NCBI GenBank assembly: GCA_013205415.1
Contig: JABMMY010000089.1
Span: 1-5,450, forward strand
DNA: 5,450 bases
DNA from: Deltaproteobacteria bacterium
GTDB lineage: Bacteria; Bdellovibrionota; FAC87; UBA2466
Direction of reading: 5' to 3'
Below the pieces are notes generated by a model, which was not told where the DNA came from, did not search any database, and saw only the letters and a list, made by a program, of their open reading frames with translations. A program made the position numbers and the translations under genes. This document shows positions 1 to 5,450 of the stretch, piece after piece (the first letter of the stretch is position 1; every line of letters begins with the position of its first letter).

Positions 1-1
1 A

Positions 2-1249
2 GGAAGAAATTTAGACTTTCCAGGGGTAGGGTATTGGGATCGTTATCCTGTAATTCAAATGATGGCCCCTAAAAATACACTTCGGTATATTGGATTTGTA
101 ACCGCCGGTGTTCCTATTGCGGGAATTACCGGAGTGAATGAAGCACAAATCAGCGTAGCCCTACATCAGCATTATTGTTTTAATACCAATCTCCGAGGGA
201 AACTTCCCTTTGTCATTGGTGAAGAGATCTTAAGAAAGGCACGAAATTTGAATGAGGCCTTAGCGATCTTGAAAAACTCGAAAGTTGCCTCTTCTTGGGC
301 TTTTGTGGTTGCAGATGGTAAAGCGAGACGAGCTTTTATTTATGAGTGTCATTCTAATGCTGCGGGGATTCGTTGGTTAGACGAAAATAATCCTACATTA
401 ACGCATTCGAACTATTTCCAAACTAAAGAGCCCGCGAAAAAAGAATATGCCACAACGGAACGAATGACTTGGGATAATTATTCTAGAGCCAATCGAATGA
501 AGGAAAAGATTGCCGAATATGGGTCTAAATTTGACATTGGAGAGGCGGTAAAAACACTAAGTGATCACTGGGATCCTTACTGGCAAAGAGAAAAGATTAT
601 GAATCGAACGGTATCCCAACTCTATAATGTACAGAGTGTGGTTTGGGATTTAGAAAATATGAAGGCCTACTTTGCAGAAGGGAATTCCCCTATTCATTTG
701 GGGAGATATCAGGAGTATGACATGGGGGCCATTTTTGCTGGGAAAAATGGAAAGACAGAAAATAATTTTGAGGGGTATCGGTTCCGAAATCCAAAACTAC
801 AAAAAGCAAAAGAACATTTTATATATTCTTTTATTCATTGCTTTGAGGGCAATGTCGAAGAGGCCAAAAAAGAGTTGGCTCACACATTAAGTTTTGAAGA
901 TTTTGCAGAGGCAAGGTTAGTTACAGGTTTATTACAAATGAAGGAGGGGGTTTATGAAAAGGCGGCTGAAATGTTTTTGGCAGCTAAGACGCAGATTGAG
1001 AATGAAAAAGCTAGTTCGGGTAGGTCCTATTTTCCGCCTGAATATTTTGAAGCCTGGTTATATTGGGCAAGAAGTCTAGACCTACAGGGCAAACGTATTG
1101 AAGCGGTTAAGCAATATTTCGAGATTTCTAAGCATCAAGATCTGTTAGATAAAAACATTAAAAAGATTGTGCGTTCAAAAAAATGCTACAAAAAACAACG
1201 ATTAGATAGAATTATAATGCCCTATTCTAGCTATATTCCTTTTTCTTAA
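2..1249 (+). CDS. C45/AAT-family Ntn-hydrolase (acyltransferase-like) with TPR-like C-terminus, 5'-partial
   Basis: This is the last 415 codons of a gene that begins before the window. The frame is open from base 2, and the first six residues read GRNLDF, the signature just after the nucleophile in acyl-CoA:6-aminopenicillanate acyltransferase-like (peptidase C45) proteins. The ATG at 59 is therefore internal, and the catalytic Cys should lie some tens of residues upstream. Next comes the family's core pattern, with GITGVNEAQISVAL at about residues 40-53, an Ntn-type sandwich sheet, and TLTHSNYF at about 132-139. From about residue 255 the protein becomes helical, with two TPR-like stretches (around G-LLQMKEGVYEKAAEMF and WLYWARSLDLQGKRIEAVKQYF). 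It ends in a basic tail with MPYSSYIPF. Members of the family self-cleave and then hydrolyse or transfer amide-linked acyl groups; the substrate here cannot be told. It converges on exbD. Family assignment is fairly sure, the specific reaction is not. Confidence 0.8.
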   Translation, partial: GRNLDFPGVGYWDRYPVIQMMAPKNTLRYIGFVTAGVPIAGITGVNEAQISVALHQHYCFNTNLRGKLPFVIGEEILRKARNLNEALAILKNSKVASSWAFVVADGKARRAFIYECHSNAAGIRWLDENNPTLTHSNYFQTKEPAKKEYATTERMTWDNYSRANRMKEKIAEYGSKFDIGEAVKTLSDHWDPYWQREKIMNRTVSQLYNVQSVVWDLENMKAYFAEGNSPIHLGRYQEYDMGAIFAGKNGKTENNFEGYRFRNPKLQKAKEHFIYSFIHCFEGNVEEAKKELAHTLSFEDFAEARLVTGLLQMKEGVYEKAAEMFLAAKTQIENEKASSGRSYFPPEYFEAWLYWARSLDLQGKRIEAVKQYFEISKHQDLLDKNIKKIVRSKKCYKKQRLDRIIMPYSSYIPFS

Positions 1250-1312
1250 CCGAAGAATATGAGGTGTGAAAAAGCTAGGTAAAGCTAATTCGCTTTATTG
1301 GGGTGTTTTAGT

Positions 1313-1393
1313 TAAATTCTATTGCGTGAAACGCGACGAGATCCTTCGCTGCGCTCAGGATAAATTCTGTCGCGTTTCACGCGACAGAATTTA
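1313..1393. repeat. Nested inverted-repeat element (REP/MITE-like) between convergent genes
   Basis: This is an 81-base imperfect palindrome. TAAATTCT at 1313-1320 pairs with AGAATTTA at 1386-1393. After one mismatch and a wobble pair, GCGTGAAACGCGAC (1324-1337) pairs perfectly with GTCGCGTTTCACGC (1369-1382). The apical loop holds a third small stem, ATCCT (1341-1345) with AGGAT (1357-1361). A competing structure exists: 1362-1374 pairs perfectly with 1380-1392 around a 5-base loop (TTTCA), using the same right-hand arm. The last three bases of the element are the exbD stop codon. Its size, terminal inverted repeats and intergenic position resemble non-autonomous dispersed repeats. Whether other copies exist cannot be seen from this window. 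Confidence 0.7.
1362..1392. terminator. Possible bidirectional terminator hairpin
   Basis: A perfect 13-bp stem with a 5-base loop sits between the 3' ends of two convergent genes, flanked by AAATT on one side and AATTT on the other. It could stop transcription from either side. Only three T follow the stem in each direction, so it is a poor match to a canonical intrinsic terminator. It starts inside the exbD stop codon on the minus strand. It may simply be the right half of the repeat element. Confidence 0.3.
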
Positions 1394-1813
1394 GTTAGGC
1401 GATTGCGTCGCTAGGGCGATTTTGTCGGCTCCGGCGGCTCTTGCGGCATCCATAATCTTTACCGCTTTACCTAAGAATATAGATTCATCACCGCGAATTA
1501 TTACTGTTTTGTCGATGGCTTTCAGCAATGTTTCTTTAATCACTTCGGCCAATGCTGCTTCACTAGCCTCTCTATCATTCACTAAAATTCTTCCATCCCT
1601 AGACAAATTGACATAGGTGGGCTTCCCATTTCCAGAATGGGTGAGAGTGGTAGCTTTGGCAGTGGGTAATTTTACCTGCAGTCCACTTTCCATTATCGCC
1701 GAGCTGGAGATCATAAAAATAATCAACAGTACTAAAAAAATATCGGTGAGAGGCGTGATGTTTATTTCTGCAACGATTTGATCATCATCATTTTCTGAAA
1801 ACCTAAGTGCCAT
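1391..1813 (-). CDS. exbD: ExbD/TolR-family proton-channel subunit
   Basis: This is a 140-residue inner-membrane protein close to the usual ExbD length (about 140). With ExbB it forms the proton-driven motor that energises TonB-type or Tol-type envelope work. A short cytoplasmic tail (1-15) precedes the single membrane helix at about 20-40. That helix carries the family motif INITPLTDIFLVLLIIFM; Asp24 is the proton-carrying aspartate equivalent to Asp25 of E. coli ExbD. The periplasmic domain follows, with QVKLPTA at 46-52, DGRILVND at 73-80, IRGDE at 106-110 and the closing MDAARAAGADKIALAT (121-136). The ATG at 1813 lies 12 bases after the exbB stop, so the two are co-transcribed; its ribosome binding site is weak, with only AGG nearby. 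The stop codon overlaps the end of the inverted-repeat element. No tonB is present, so TonB, Tol or another system as partner is undecided. Confidence 0.93.
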   Translation of the reverse strand: MALRFSENDDDQIVAEINITPLTDIFLVLLIIFMISSSAIMESGLQVKLPTAKATTLTHSGNGKPTYVNLSRDGRILVNDREASEAALAEVIKETLLKAIDKTVIIRGDESIFLGKAVKIMDAARAAGADKIALATQSPN

Positions 1814-1825
1814 GAGCTGCCTACT

Positions 1826-2449
1826 TTAGTTAGTGGTAGTATTACTGTAAGAGAGATCTAAAAGCTCTTCAGTCGCTAGTTTAACTCCATTAATAGTTTG
1901 ATTCGCTGTAGTGACAAAAATATTATAGGTAATCAAGGCGACGATAGCCACCACTAGCCCTGCTGCAGTGGCAATAAGGGCCTCTGAAATTCCCCCAGCC
2001 ACGACAGAAAATCCTCCAGCCCCTTTTTCAGACATATTATGAAAGGCCTTTACAATTCCAACTACCGTTCCAAGAAGGCCTATGAAGGGGCTAGCACTTC
2101 CAATCGTACCTAGAATCCATAAGTTTCGTTTTAATTGAGACATCAAACGAACTCGACTTCTTTCGGTCATTCTCTCTGCGAGTTCTCTAGGTCTTTTTGT
2201 ATCAAGTGTATTTACAAAAAGCTCAGCGATGTAGGGTTTACCAGATTGACAGATCTGTTTTGCGGCAGCGGTATCCCCGGATCTAAGACTTTGCATTAAT
2301 AAACGAGCGAGCTGAGTGAGCTTGGGACGAAGTGTGACGTAAGTATAAATACGCTCTAGAATTACGGCCCAAGAAAGTACCGAAAAAATTAATAGTGGCC
2401 ACATCACCCAACCACCTCTGAAAAATATTTGTCCTATATTTATTTCCAT
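1826..2449 (-). CDS. exbB: ExbB/TolQ/MotA-family proton-channel subunit
   Basis: This 207-residue polytopic inner-membrane protein has three predicted membrane helices, at about residues 13-33, 108-134 and 154-180. The large cytoplasmic part between helices 1 and 2 is typical of the short ExbB form, without an extra N-terminal periplasmic domain. Helix 2 contains the conserved GLLGTVVG (124-131) and helix 3 contains GGISEALIATAAGLVVAI (152-169). Thr128 and Thr161 match the channel threonines of E. coli ExbB (Thr148 and Thr181). A pentamer of this protein surrounds an ExbD dimer and converts proton flow into motion. The ATG at 2449 is preceded by a good AAGGAG site 8 bases away (2458-2463), stronger than that of exbD. 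It is the first gene of the exbB-exbD pair. TolQ is an alternative name, but no tol/pal genes are visible. Confidence 0.92.
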   Translation of the reverse strand: MEINIGQIFFRGGWVMWPLLIFSVLSWAVILERIYTYVTLRPKLTQLARLLMQSLRSGDTAAAKQICQSGKPYIAELFVNTLDTKRPRELAERMTERSRVRLMSQLKRNLWILGTIGSASPFIGLLGTVVGIVKAFHNMSEKGAGGFSVVAGGISEALIATAAGLVVAIVALITYNIFVTTANQTINGVKLATEELLDLSYSNTTTN

Positions 2450-2475
2450 CTGCTGTTCTCCTTAACTTAAATAAA

Positions 2476-2504
2476 AGAATACCAGATTGAGAGGAGAGTG
2501 AACA
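2476..2504 (-). promoter_or_regulatory. Candidate exbB promoter
   Basis: Read on the minus strand, TATTCT (2476-2481) is preceded by TGG, giving an extended -10 element (TGnTATnnT). A weak -35 candidate, TGTTCA (2499-2504), lies 17 bases upstream. Transcription would begin near 2469, leaving a leader of about 20 bases that includes the AAGGAG site. The gap between the hppA terminator (2532) and exbB is short, so a promoter is needed here. This exact placement is a guess from base matches. Confidence 0.35.
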
Positions 2505-2531
2505 GAAAGCATAAAATAACGCTGCGCAAAT

Positions 2532-2570
2532 AAAAAAAAGCCCTGAAGAGTTAGGTCTCTTCAGAGCTTT
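2532..2570 (-). terminator. Intrinsic terminator of hppA
   Basis: On the minus strand the hairpin AAAGC-T-CTGAAGAG / CTCTTCAG-G-GCTTT has an 8-bp inner stem (2543-2550 with 2557-2564), one mismatch (2542/2565), a 5-bp outer stem, and a 6-base loop. It runs straight into eight T (2532-2539). This is a textbook rho-independent terminator 28 bases after the hppA stop. It separates hppA from exbB. No T-run follows the stem on the plus strand, so it works in one direction only. Confidence 0.92.
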
Positions 2571-2598
2571 AATGAATATATTTTAGCGTTCCGTCAAA

Positions 2599-4707
2599 TC
2601 AGATAAATAACGGTGCCATCAATAAAGTGAGGGTTGCTAATAGTTTGATCAATACGTGGAGAGAAGGACCCGCTGTATCTTTGAAAGGATCGCCTACGGT
2701 ATCTCCTACTACAGCTGCTTTATGGGCGTCGGATCGTTTTCCACCATGAACTCCAGTTTCAATGTATTTTTTAGCGTTATCCCAAGCACCGCCACCATTA
2801 TTCATGAAGGTGGCCATCAAGATACCTGTAATCGTTCCTACCATGAGTAGAGCAGCCACAGCTTCGGCTCCTCTTCCTGGCTCGGGAGATAACATTTTAA
2901 AGATAATTCCAACGGCTAACGGAACTACCACCGCTAAAATTCCAGGAGCAACCATCGCTTTCAAAGAACCGATAGTTACGATATCTACGCAACGAGCATA
3001 ATCGGGCTGAGAGGTCCCGGCCATAATTCCAGGGTTTTCACGGAATTGACGACGCACCTCTTGAATGACGAATTGAGCTACATTACCCACCGCTTTAATA
3101 GCTAAAGCAGAGAAAAAGAAAACCAATCCTGCCCCAATTAAGCCACCAATGAACACCTCTATTTTTGCAAGGTCAACAGAGTGAAACTCTCGTCCTAACA
3201 AATCGGAAACTTCATCTAGATAAGCGGAGAATAAAAGAAATGCCGCAAGAGCAGCACTTCCAATAGCATATCCTTTAGTCAGGGCTTTTGTAGTATTTCC
3301 TACCGAGTCTAAACGATCGGTACGCTTACGAATTTCCTCTGGCTGGCCAGACATCTCTATGATTCCTCCGGCATTATCTGTAATCGGGCCAAAAGTATCC
3401 ATAGCTAGAATATAGGCTGCAGTAGAAAGCATTCCCATAGTCGCCACGGCCGTTCCATATAATCCCCCACCTATCACCGCTTTTTCTCCAAGCCAATAAG
3501 AGGTGTAGAGAGCTACAGAAATAGCTATAACTGGAGCTGCAGTGCATTCCATTCCTACCGCAAGACCTGTAATGATATTAGTAGCAGCTCCTGTTTTGCA
3601 GGCCTCTGCTATGGATCGTACAGGACGAAATCGATATTCTGTGTAGTACTGAGTAATTAATACAAATACAAAACTTGTAATAACCCCTACAACACCTGCA
3701 GCAAAATAGTACATGCTACCTTCAAACGGGAGCAACCATTTCACGGCAAAGAAAAATCCGATGATCGATAAAATACTAGAAACATAATACCCATGATTTA
3801 AAGCTTCCATGGGATCGGCCTCTTCATTTTTCATTTTCACCCAAAAAATGCCGACGATACTGGCTAGAATCCCAAAAGCACGAGCGACTAGAGGGAAAAA
3901 AACGACTCCGACTCCTAATTCGGGATGTTTTTGAGATAAGAAAGCTCCTAAAACCATAGCTCCTACGTTTTCTGCTGCTGTAGACTCAAAAAGATCTGCG
4001 CCACGACCGGCACAGTCACCCACGTTATCGCCTACAAGATCAGCAATTACAGCAGGATTACGTGGGTCATCTTCAGGAATTCCAGCCTCTACTTTACCCA
4101 CCAAGTCGGCACCGACATCAGCGGCTTTAGTGTAAATTCCACCACCTAATTGAGCAAAAAGAGCTACGAAGCTCGCTCCAAATCCATAACCTACAAGTTG
4201 AAGCGCAATGTCCTTCAATTCAGTAGCACCCATTGTTGTTTTTCCACCAAAGGCCACAAAAAGACCTGCAACACCTAGAAGACTTAATGCAACTACCGTT
4301 AATCCAGAAACTGCACCGCCTCTCAAACTGATTTGCAACGCTTTATTTAAACTGGTTCTTGCGGCTGAGGCAGTTCTGATATTCGAACGAATCGATACGA
4401 ACATTCCAATAAATCCTGCGAAACCAGACGAGAGAGCTCCCAGAAGAAATCCTATGGTCATTTTGGTAGCGGCCTCTGGACCTTTGAACTTACTATAAAA
4501 AACAAAAAGTAGGCCAGCGACTACCACACTCAAAACACTAATGGTTTTATTTTGTCGTCTTAAGAAAGCTTCGGCTCCCTCTCTAATGGCATTAGAGATT
4601 TTTTGCATTTCCGGTGTTCCTACATCTTGTTTTAAAACATAGCTACATAGGTAACCTGCAAACGCTAAAGCGATAGCAGCGATGACGAAAATAATAGTTA
4701 GTTCCAT
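2599..4707 (-). CDS. hppA: Membrane-bound proton-translocating pyrophosphatase, K+-independent type
   Basis: This 702-residue inner-membrane enzyme with many helices (about 16 in the family) hydrolyses pyrophosphate and pumps ions, usually H+, out of the cytoplasm. Numbering is from the chosen start at 4707. The DX7KXE site is DVGADLVGKVE (Asp197, Lys205, Glu207). A second metal/pyrophosphate site is DLVGDNVGD (Asp223, Asp227, Asp231). A third is VGDTVGDPFKD near the C-terminus (Asp669, Asp673, Lys676, Asp677). GNTTKALTKG carries Lys474 and Thr477, the pair that marks the K+-independent subfamily, where K+-dependent enzymes have Ala. This points to H+ pumping, though a few relatives move Na+. 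Length is normal and all catalytic residues seen are present. I prefer the ATG at 4707 to the ATG nine codons upstream (4734), because GGAGGA sits just before it and nothing comparable precedes 4734. It is a single-gene unit with its own terminator. Confidence 0.95.
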   Translation of the reverse strand: MELTIIFVIAAIALAFAGYLCSYVLKQDVGTPEMQKISNAIREGAEAFLRRQNKTISVLSVVVAGLLFVFYSKFKGPEAATKMTIGFLLGALSSGFAGFIGMFVSIRSNIRTASAARTSLNKALQISLRGGAVSGLTVVALSLLGVAGLFVAFGGKTTMGATELKDIALQLVGYGFGASFVALFAQLGGGIYTKAADVGADLVGKVEAGIPEDDPRNPAVIADLVGDNVGDCAGRGADLFESTAAENVGAMVLGAFLSQKHPELGVGVVFFPLVARAFGILASIVGIFWVKMKNEEADPMEALNHGYYVSSILSIIGFFFAVKWLLPFEGSMYYFAAGVVGVITSFVFVLITQYYTEYRFRPVRSIAEACKTGAATNIITGLAVGMECTAAPVIAISVALYTSYWLGEKAVIGGGLYGTAVATMGMLSTAAYILAMDTFGPITDNAGGIIEMSGQPEEIRKRTDRLDSVGNTTKALTKGYAIGSAALAAFLLFSAYLDEVSDLLGREFHSVDLAKIEVFIGGLIGAGLVFFFSALAIKAVGNVAQFVIQEVRRQFRENPGIMAGTSQPDYARCVDIVTIGSLKAMVAPGILAVVVPLAVGIIFKMLSPEPGRGAEAVAALLMVGTITGILMATFMNNGGGAWDNAKKYIETGVHGGKRSDAHKAAVVGDTVGDPFKDTAGPSLHVLIKLLATLTLLMAPLFI

Positions 4708-4710
4708 AGT

Positions 4711-4716
4711 TCCTCC
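4711..4716 (-). promoter_or_regulatory. Ribosome binding site deciding the hppA start
   Basis: GGAGGA lies 3 bases before the ATG at 4707 on the minus strand. The spacing is short but the match to the anti-Shine-Dalgarno sequence is strong. The in-frame upstream ATG at 4734 is preceded only by AAAAG. The protein that starts MELTIIFVIAA also opens directly with a hydrophobic helix, as usual in this family. Confidence 0.75.
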
Positions 4717-4763
4717 GAGATTTAAAAGTATCATCTTTTAAAACAGTTTATTTTAAAGGGATT

Positions 4764-4794
4764 AATATATGCAGCAGCCTAGATTGTCTGGCAA
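4764..4794 (-). promoter_or_regulatory. Candidate hppA promoter
   Basis: On the minus strand, TTGCCA (4789-4794) could be a -35 box and TATATT (4764-4769) a -10 box. The 19-base spacing is long; shifting the -10 to CATATA (4766-4771) gives 17 bases but a poorer match. The -35 candidate sits in the loop and right arm of the palindrome at 4780-4803. The leader would be about 50 bases. This is an inference from base matches only. Confidence 0.3.
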
Positions 4795-4803
4795 GACAAT
4801 CTA
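4780..4803. repeat. Perfect 10-bp palindrome upstream of hppA, possible operator
   Basis: TAGATTGTCT (4780-4789) and AGACAATCTA (4794-4803) are exact inverted repeats around a 4-base centre (GGCA). No T-run follows in either direction, so it does not look like a terminator. The two-fold symmetry, the centre-to-centre half-site spacing of 14 bases, and the position over the presumed hppA -35 fit a binding site for a dimeric regulator. A hairpin in a read-through transcript from galE is the other option. Confidence 0.5.
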
Positions 4804-4815
4804 AAGAGAGGGCTC

Positions 4816-4854
4816 AAATAATCATAAAATTAGGATTATGAAATCCGATTATTT
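4816..4854 (-). terminator. Probable weak terminator of the galE transcription unit
   Basis: Just after the stop of the small gene, the minus strand reads AAATAATC, then GGATT-TCAT-AATCC, then TAATTTTATGATTATTT. The inner stem is 5 bp (4833-4837 with 4842-4846), followed by a T-rich tract. The outer arms (4816-4823 and 4847-4854) are also exact inverted repeats of 8 bases. The stem is short and AT-rich, so termination could be incomplete and let transcripts run toward hppA. Confidence 0.45.
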
Positions 4855-4858
4855 TAGT

Positions 4859-5077
4859 TTATTTCAATGGGGAACGTTGTTCACTAGCATAGGAACTTCG
4901 GTGTCGAGCCCCTGGAATATGGGCATCCCAGCATGTCACGGTGCAGAAGTTGAGTTGAAATCTTACTCGATTACAGGTTGACACTGAGCATTTATAATAA
5001 AGAGTATTAAATGCGATGGGCTTTTTACAGATACTGCATTTACTCCAATGAGTGGTAAGAGGAAGATTAGATTCCAT
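4859..5077 (-). CDS. Small Cys/His-rich putative zinc-binding protein
   Basis: This is a 72-residue protein I cannot name. It has six cysteines in three pairs: Cys14-x2-Cys17 (CSIC), Cys30-x4-Cys35 (CSVSTC) and Cys45-x3-Cys49 (CTVTC). These are followed by WDAHIPGARHR, with His53 and His59. The spacing and the C-x3-C-W-x2-H ending recall treble-clef fingers of the HIT/MYND type, which bind two zinc ions, so a small metal-bound protein is likely. No signal peptide or membrane helix is seen, so it is probably cytoplasmic. The ATG at 5077 is 4 bases after the galE stop, its ribosome site would lie inside the galE end (CAGGTAAAG), and translational coupling is likely. I recall similar short proteins in other deltaproteobacterial-type genomes but no assigned function. 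The regular cysteine pattern argues that it is a real gene. Confidence 0.75.
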   Translation of the reverse strand: MESNLPLTTHWSKCSICKKPIAFNTLYYKCSVSTCNRVRFQLNFCTVTCWDAHIPGARHRSSYASEQRSPLK

Positions 5078-5081
5078 AGCT

Positions 5082-5450
5082 TTACTTTACCTGAGCTCTA
5101 ATGAATTTCCAATGGTCCCCAATCATTCGATCAAGATTAAATTCTGGTGTCCATTGAAGGATATGTTTCATTTTTGCGGTGTCGGCTACTAAATAAGGGG
5201 GGTCTCCAGCTCTTCTAGAGCGAAACTCAACATTCCCTTCAGTTCCCAATACCTTTTTTGTGGCTTCAATGGCCTGTCCTACAGAAATTCCCTGTCCCGT
5301 TCCAATATTTAAGGTTTCAAATGTTGGTTTCGATTGCGCCTCTAAAAAATTTAATCCTAGTAAATGGGCCATCGCCAAATCTCTAATATGAATAAAATCT
5401 CGAATGCAGGTACCATCCTTGGTCGGATAGTCGTTCCCATACACCTCAAA
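5082..5450 (-). CDS. galE: UDP-glucose 4-epimerase, C-terminal part (5'-partial)
   Basis: These are the last 122 residues of a protein that would be about 330 in full; the start lies beyond base 5450. The reading frame stays open to the window edge (Phe-Glu before VYGNDYPT), so the GTG at 5444 is an internal Val codon. GalE interconverts UDP-glucose and UDP-galactose with bound NAD, in the cytoplasm, supplying sugars for surface polysaccharide or galactose use. The part seen is the substrate-binding lobe. GNDYPTKDGTCIRDFIHIRDLA is the classic GalE segment (residues 5-26), followed by TLNIGTGQGISV (46-57). RRAGDPPYLVAD (79-90) holds the Arg and Asp that contact the UDP moiety in E. coli GalE, then LQWTPEFNLD. 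The Rossmann domain and the Tyr-x3-Lys catalytic pair are outside the window. Other extended SDR epimerases are possible, but these motifs favour GalE. It is the promoter-proximal partner of the small zinc protein. Confidence 0.92.
   Translation of the reverse strand, partial: FEVYGNDYPTKDGTCIRDFIHIRDLAMAHLLGLNFLEAQSKPTFETLNIGTGQGISVGQAIEATKKVLGTEGNVEFRSRRAGDPPYLVADTAKMKHILQWTPEFNLDRMIGDHWKFIRAQVK

Noticed and set aside
59..61. ATG at 59 as the start of the first gene
   Set aside because: The frame is open to the window edge and the residues before this ATG (GRNLDF, GYWDRYP) are conserved family sequence, so it is an internal Met.
672..890. 72-codon plus-strand open frame inside the Ntn-hydrolase gene
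   Set aside because: It is an overlapping frame within clear coding sequence, with no family resemblance.
1170..1249. Frameshift at the A-run near the end of the Ntn-hydrolase gene
   Set aside because: The tail after the A-runs ends in MPYSSYIPF, which looks like a natural family ending, so the frame seems intact.
1280..1297. TAAAGC/GCTTTA hairpin after the Ntn-hydrolase stop as its terminator
   Set aside because: The stem has only 6 AT-rich pairs and is followed by TTGGGGTG, with no T-run. It is too weak to call.
1313..1393. CRISPR repeat or small tRNA-like gene in the cloverleaf-like repeat
   Set aside because: There are no regularly spaced direct repeats, and no acceptor CCA, anticodon arm or T-loop sequence. 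The symmetry is that of an inverted repeat only.
4208..4498. 96-codon plus-strand open frame opposite hppA
   Set aside because: It lies wholly antisense to conserved hppA sequence, its product has no recognisable features, and no ribosome site was noted. The same holds for 2656-2850, 2762-3001 and 1422-1616.
4708..4734. Longer hppA start at 4734
   Set aside because: It adds nine residues with no ribosome binding site before it, while GGAGGA precedes the ATG at 4707.
5442..5444. GTG at 5444 as a start of a short gene
   Set aside because: It encodes the Val of the GalE VYGNDYP segment, and the frame continues to the window edge.

Overview
The window reads as ordinary chromosomal DNA from a Gram-negative bacterium of moderate to low GC content. 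An ExbB/ExbD pair implies an energised inner membrane facing a periplasm. The membrane pyrophosphatase and the small Cys-rich protein recall Bdellovibrionota or other former deltaproteobacterial lineages. That placement is recalled from family resemblance, not tested. No phage, insertion sequence with a transposase, CRISPR array, tRNA or rRNA gene was seen.

Layout, left to right: (1) 2-1249, plus strand, is the 3' part of a C45/AAT-family Ntn-hydrolase gene whose 5' end, including the expected nucleophile Cys codon, lies before the window. (2) 1250-1390 is a convergent intergenic gap holding a compact inverted-repeat element (1313-1393). (3) 1391-2449, minus strand, is a two-gene operon, exbB then exbD, for a proton-driven inner-membrane motor. 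(4) 2532-2570 is a clear intrinsic terminator for the next gene. (5) 2599-4707, minus strand, is hppA, a membrane-bound proton-pumping pyrophosphatase with the K+-independent signature. (6) 4708-4858 is an intergenic control region with a perfect 10-bp palindrome and a likely upstream terminator. (7) 4859-5077, minus strand, is a small Cys/His-rich putative zinc-binding protein. (8) 5082-5450, minus strand, is the 3' end of galE, UDP-glucose 4-epimerase, only 4 bases upstream of the small gene.

Functionally, the minus-strand genes form three likely transcription units: galE plus the small zinc protein, hppA alone, and exbB-exbD. HppA builds a proton gradient from pyrophosphate and ExbBD spends a proton gradient. 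This is a thematic link, because a terminator separates the two units. The most unusual items are the nested inverted-repeat element whose outer end coincides with the exbD stop codon, the unnamed small Cys-rich protein, and the palindrome overlapping the presumed hppA promoter. I see no convincing new multi-gene system here.
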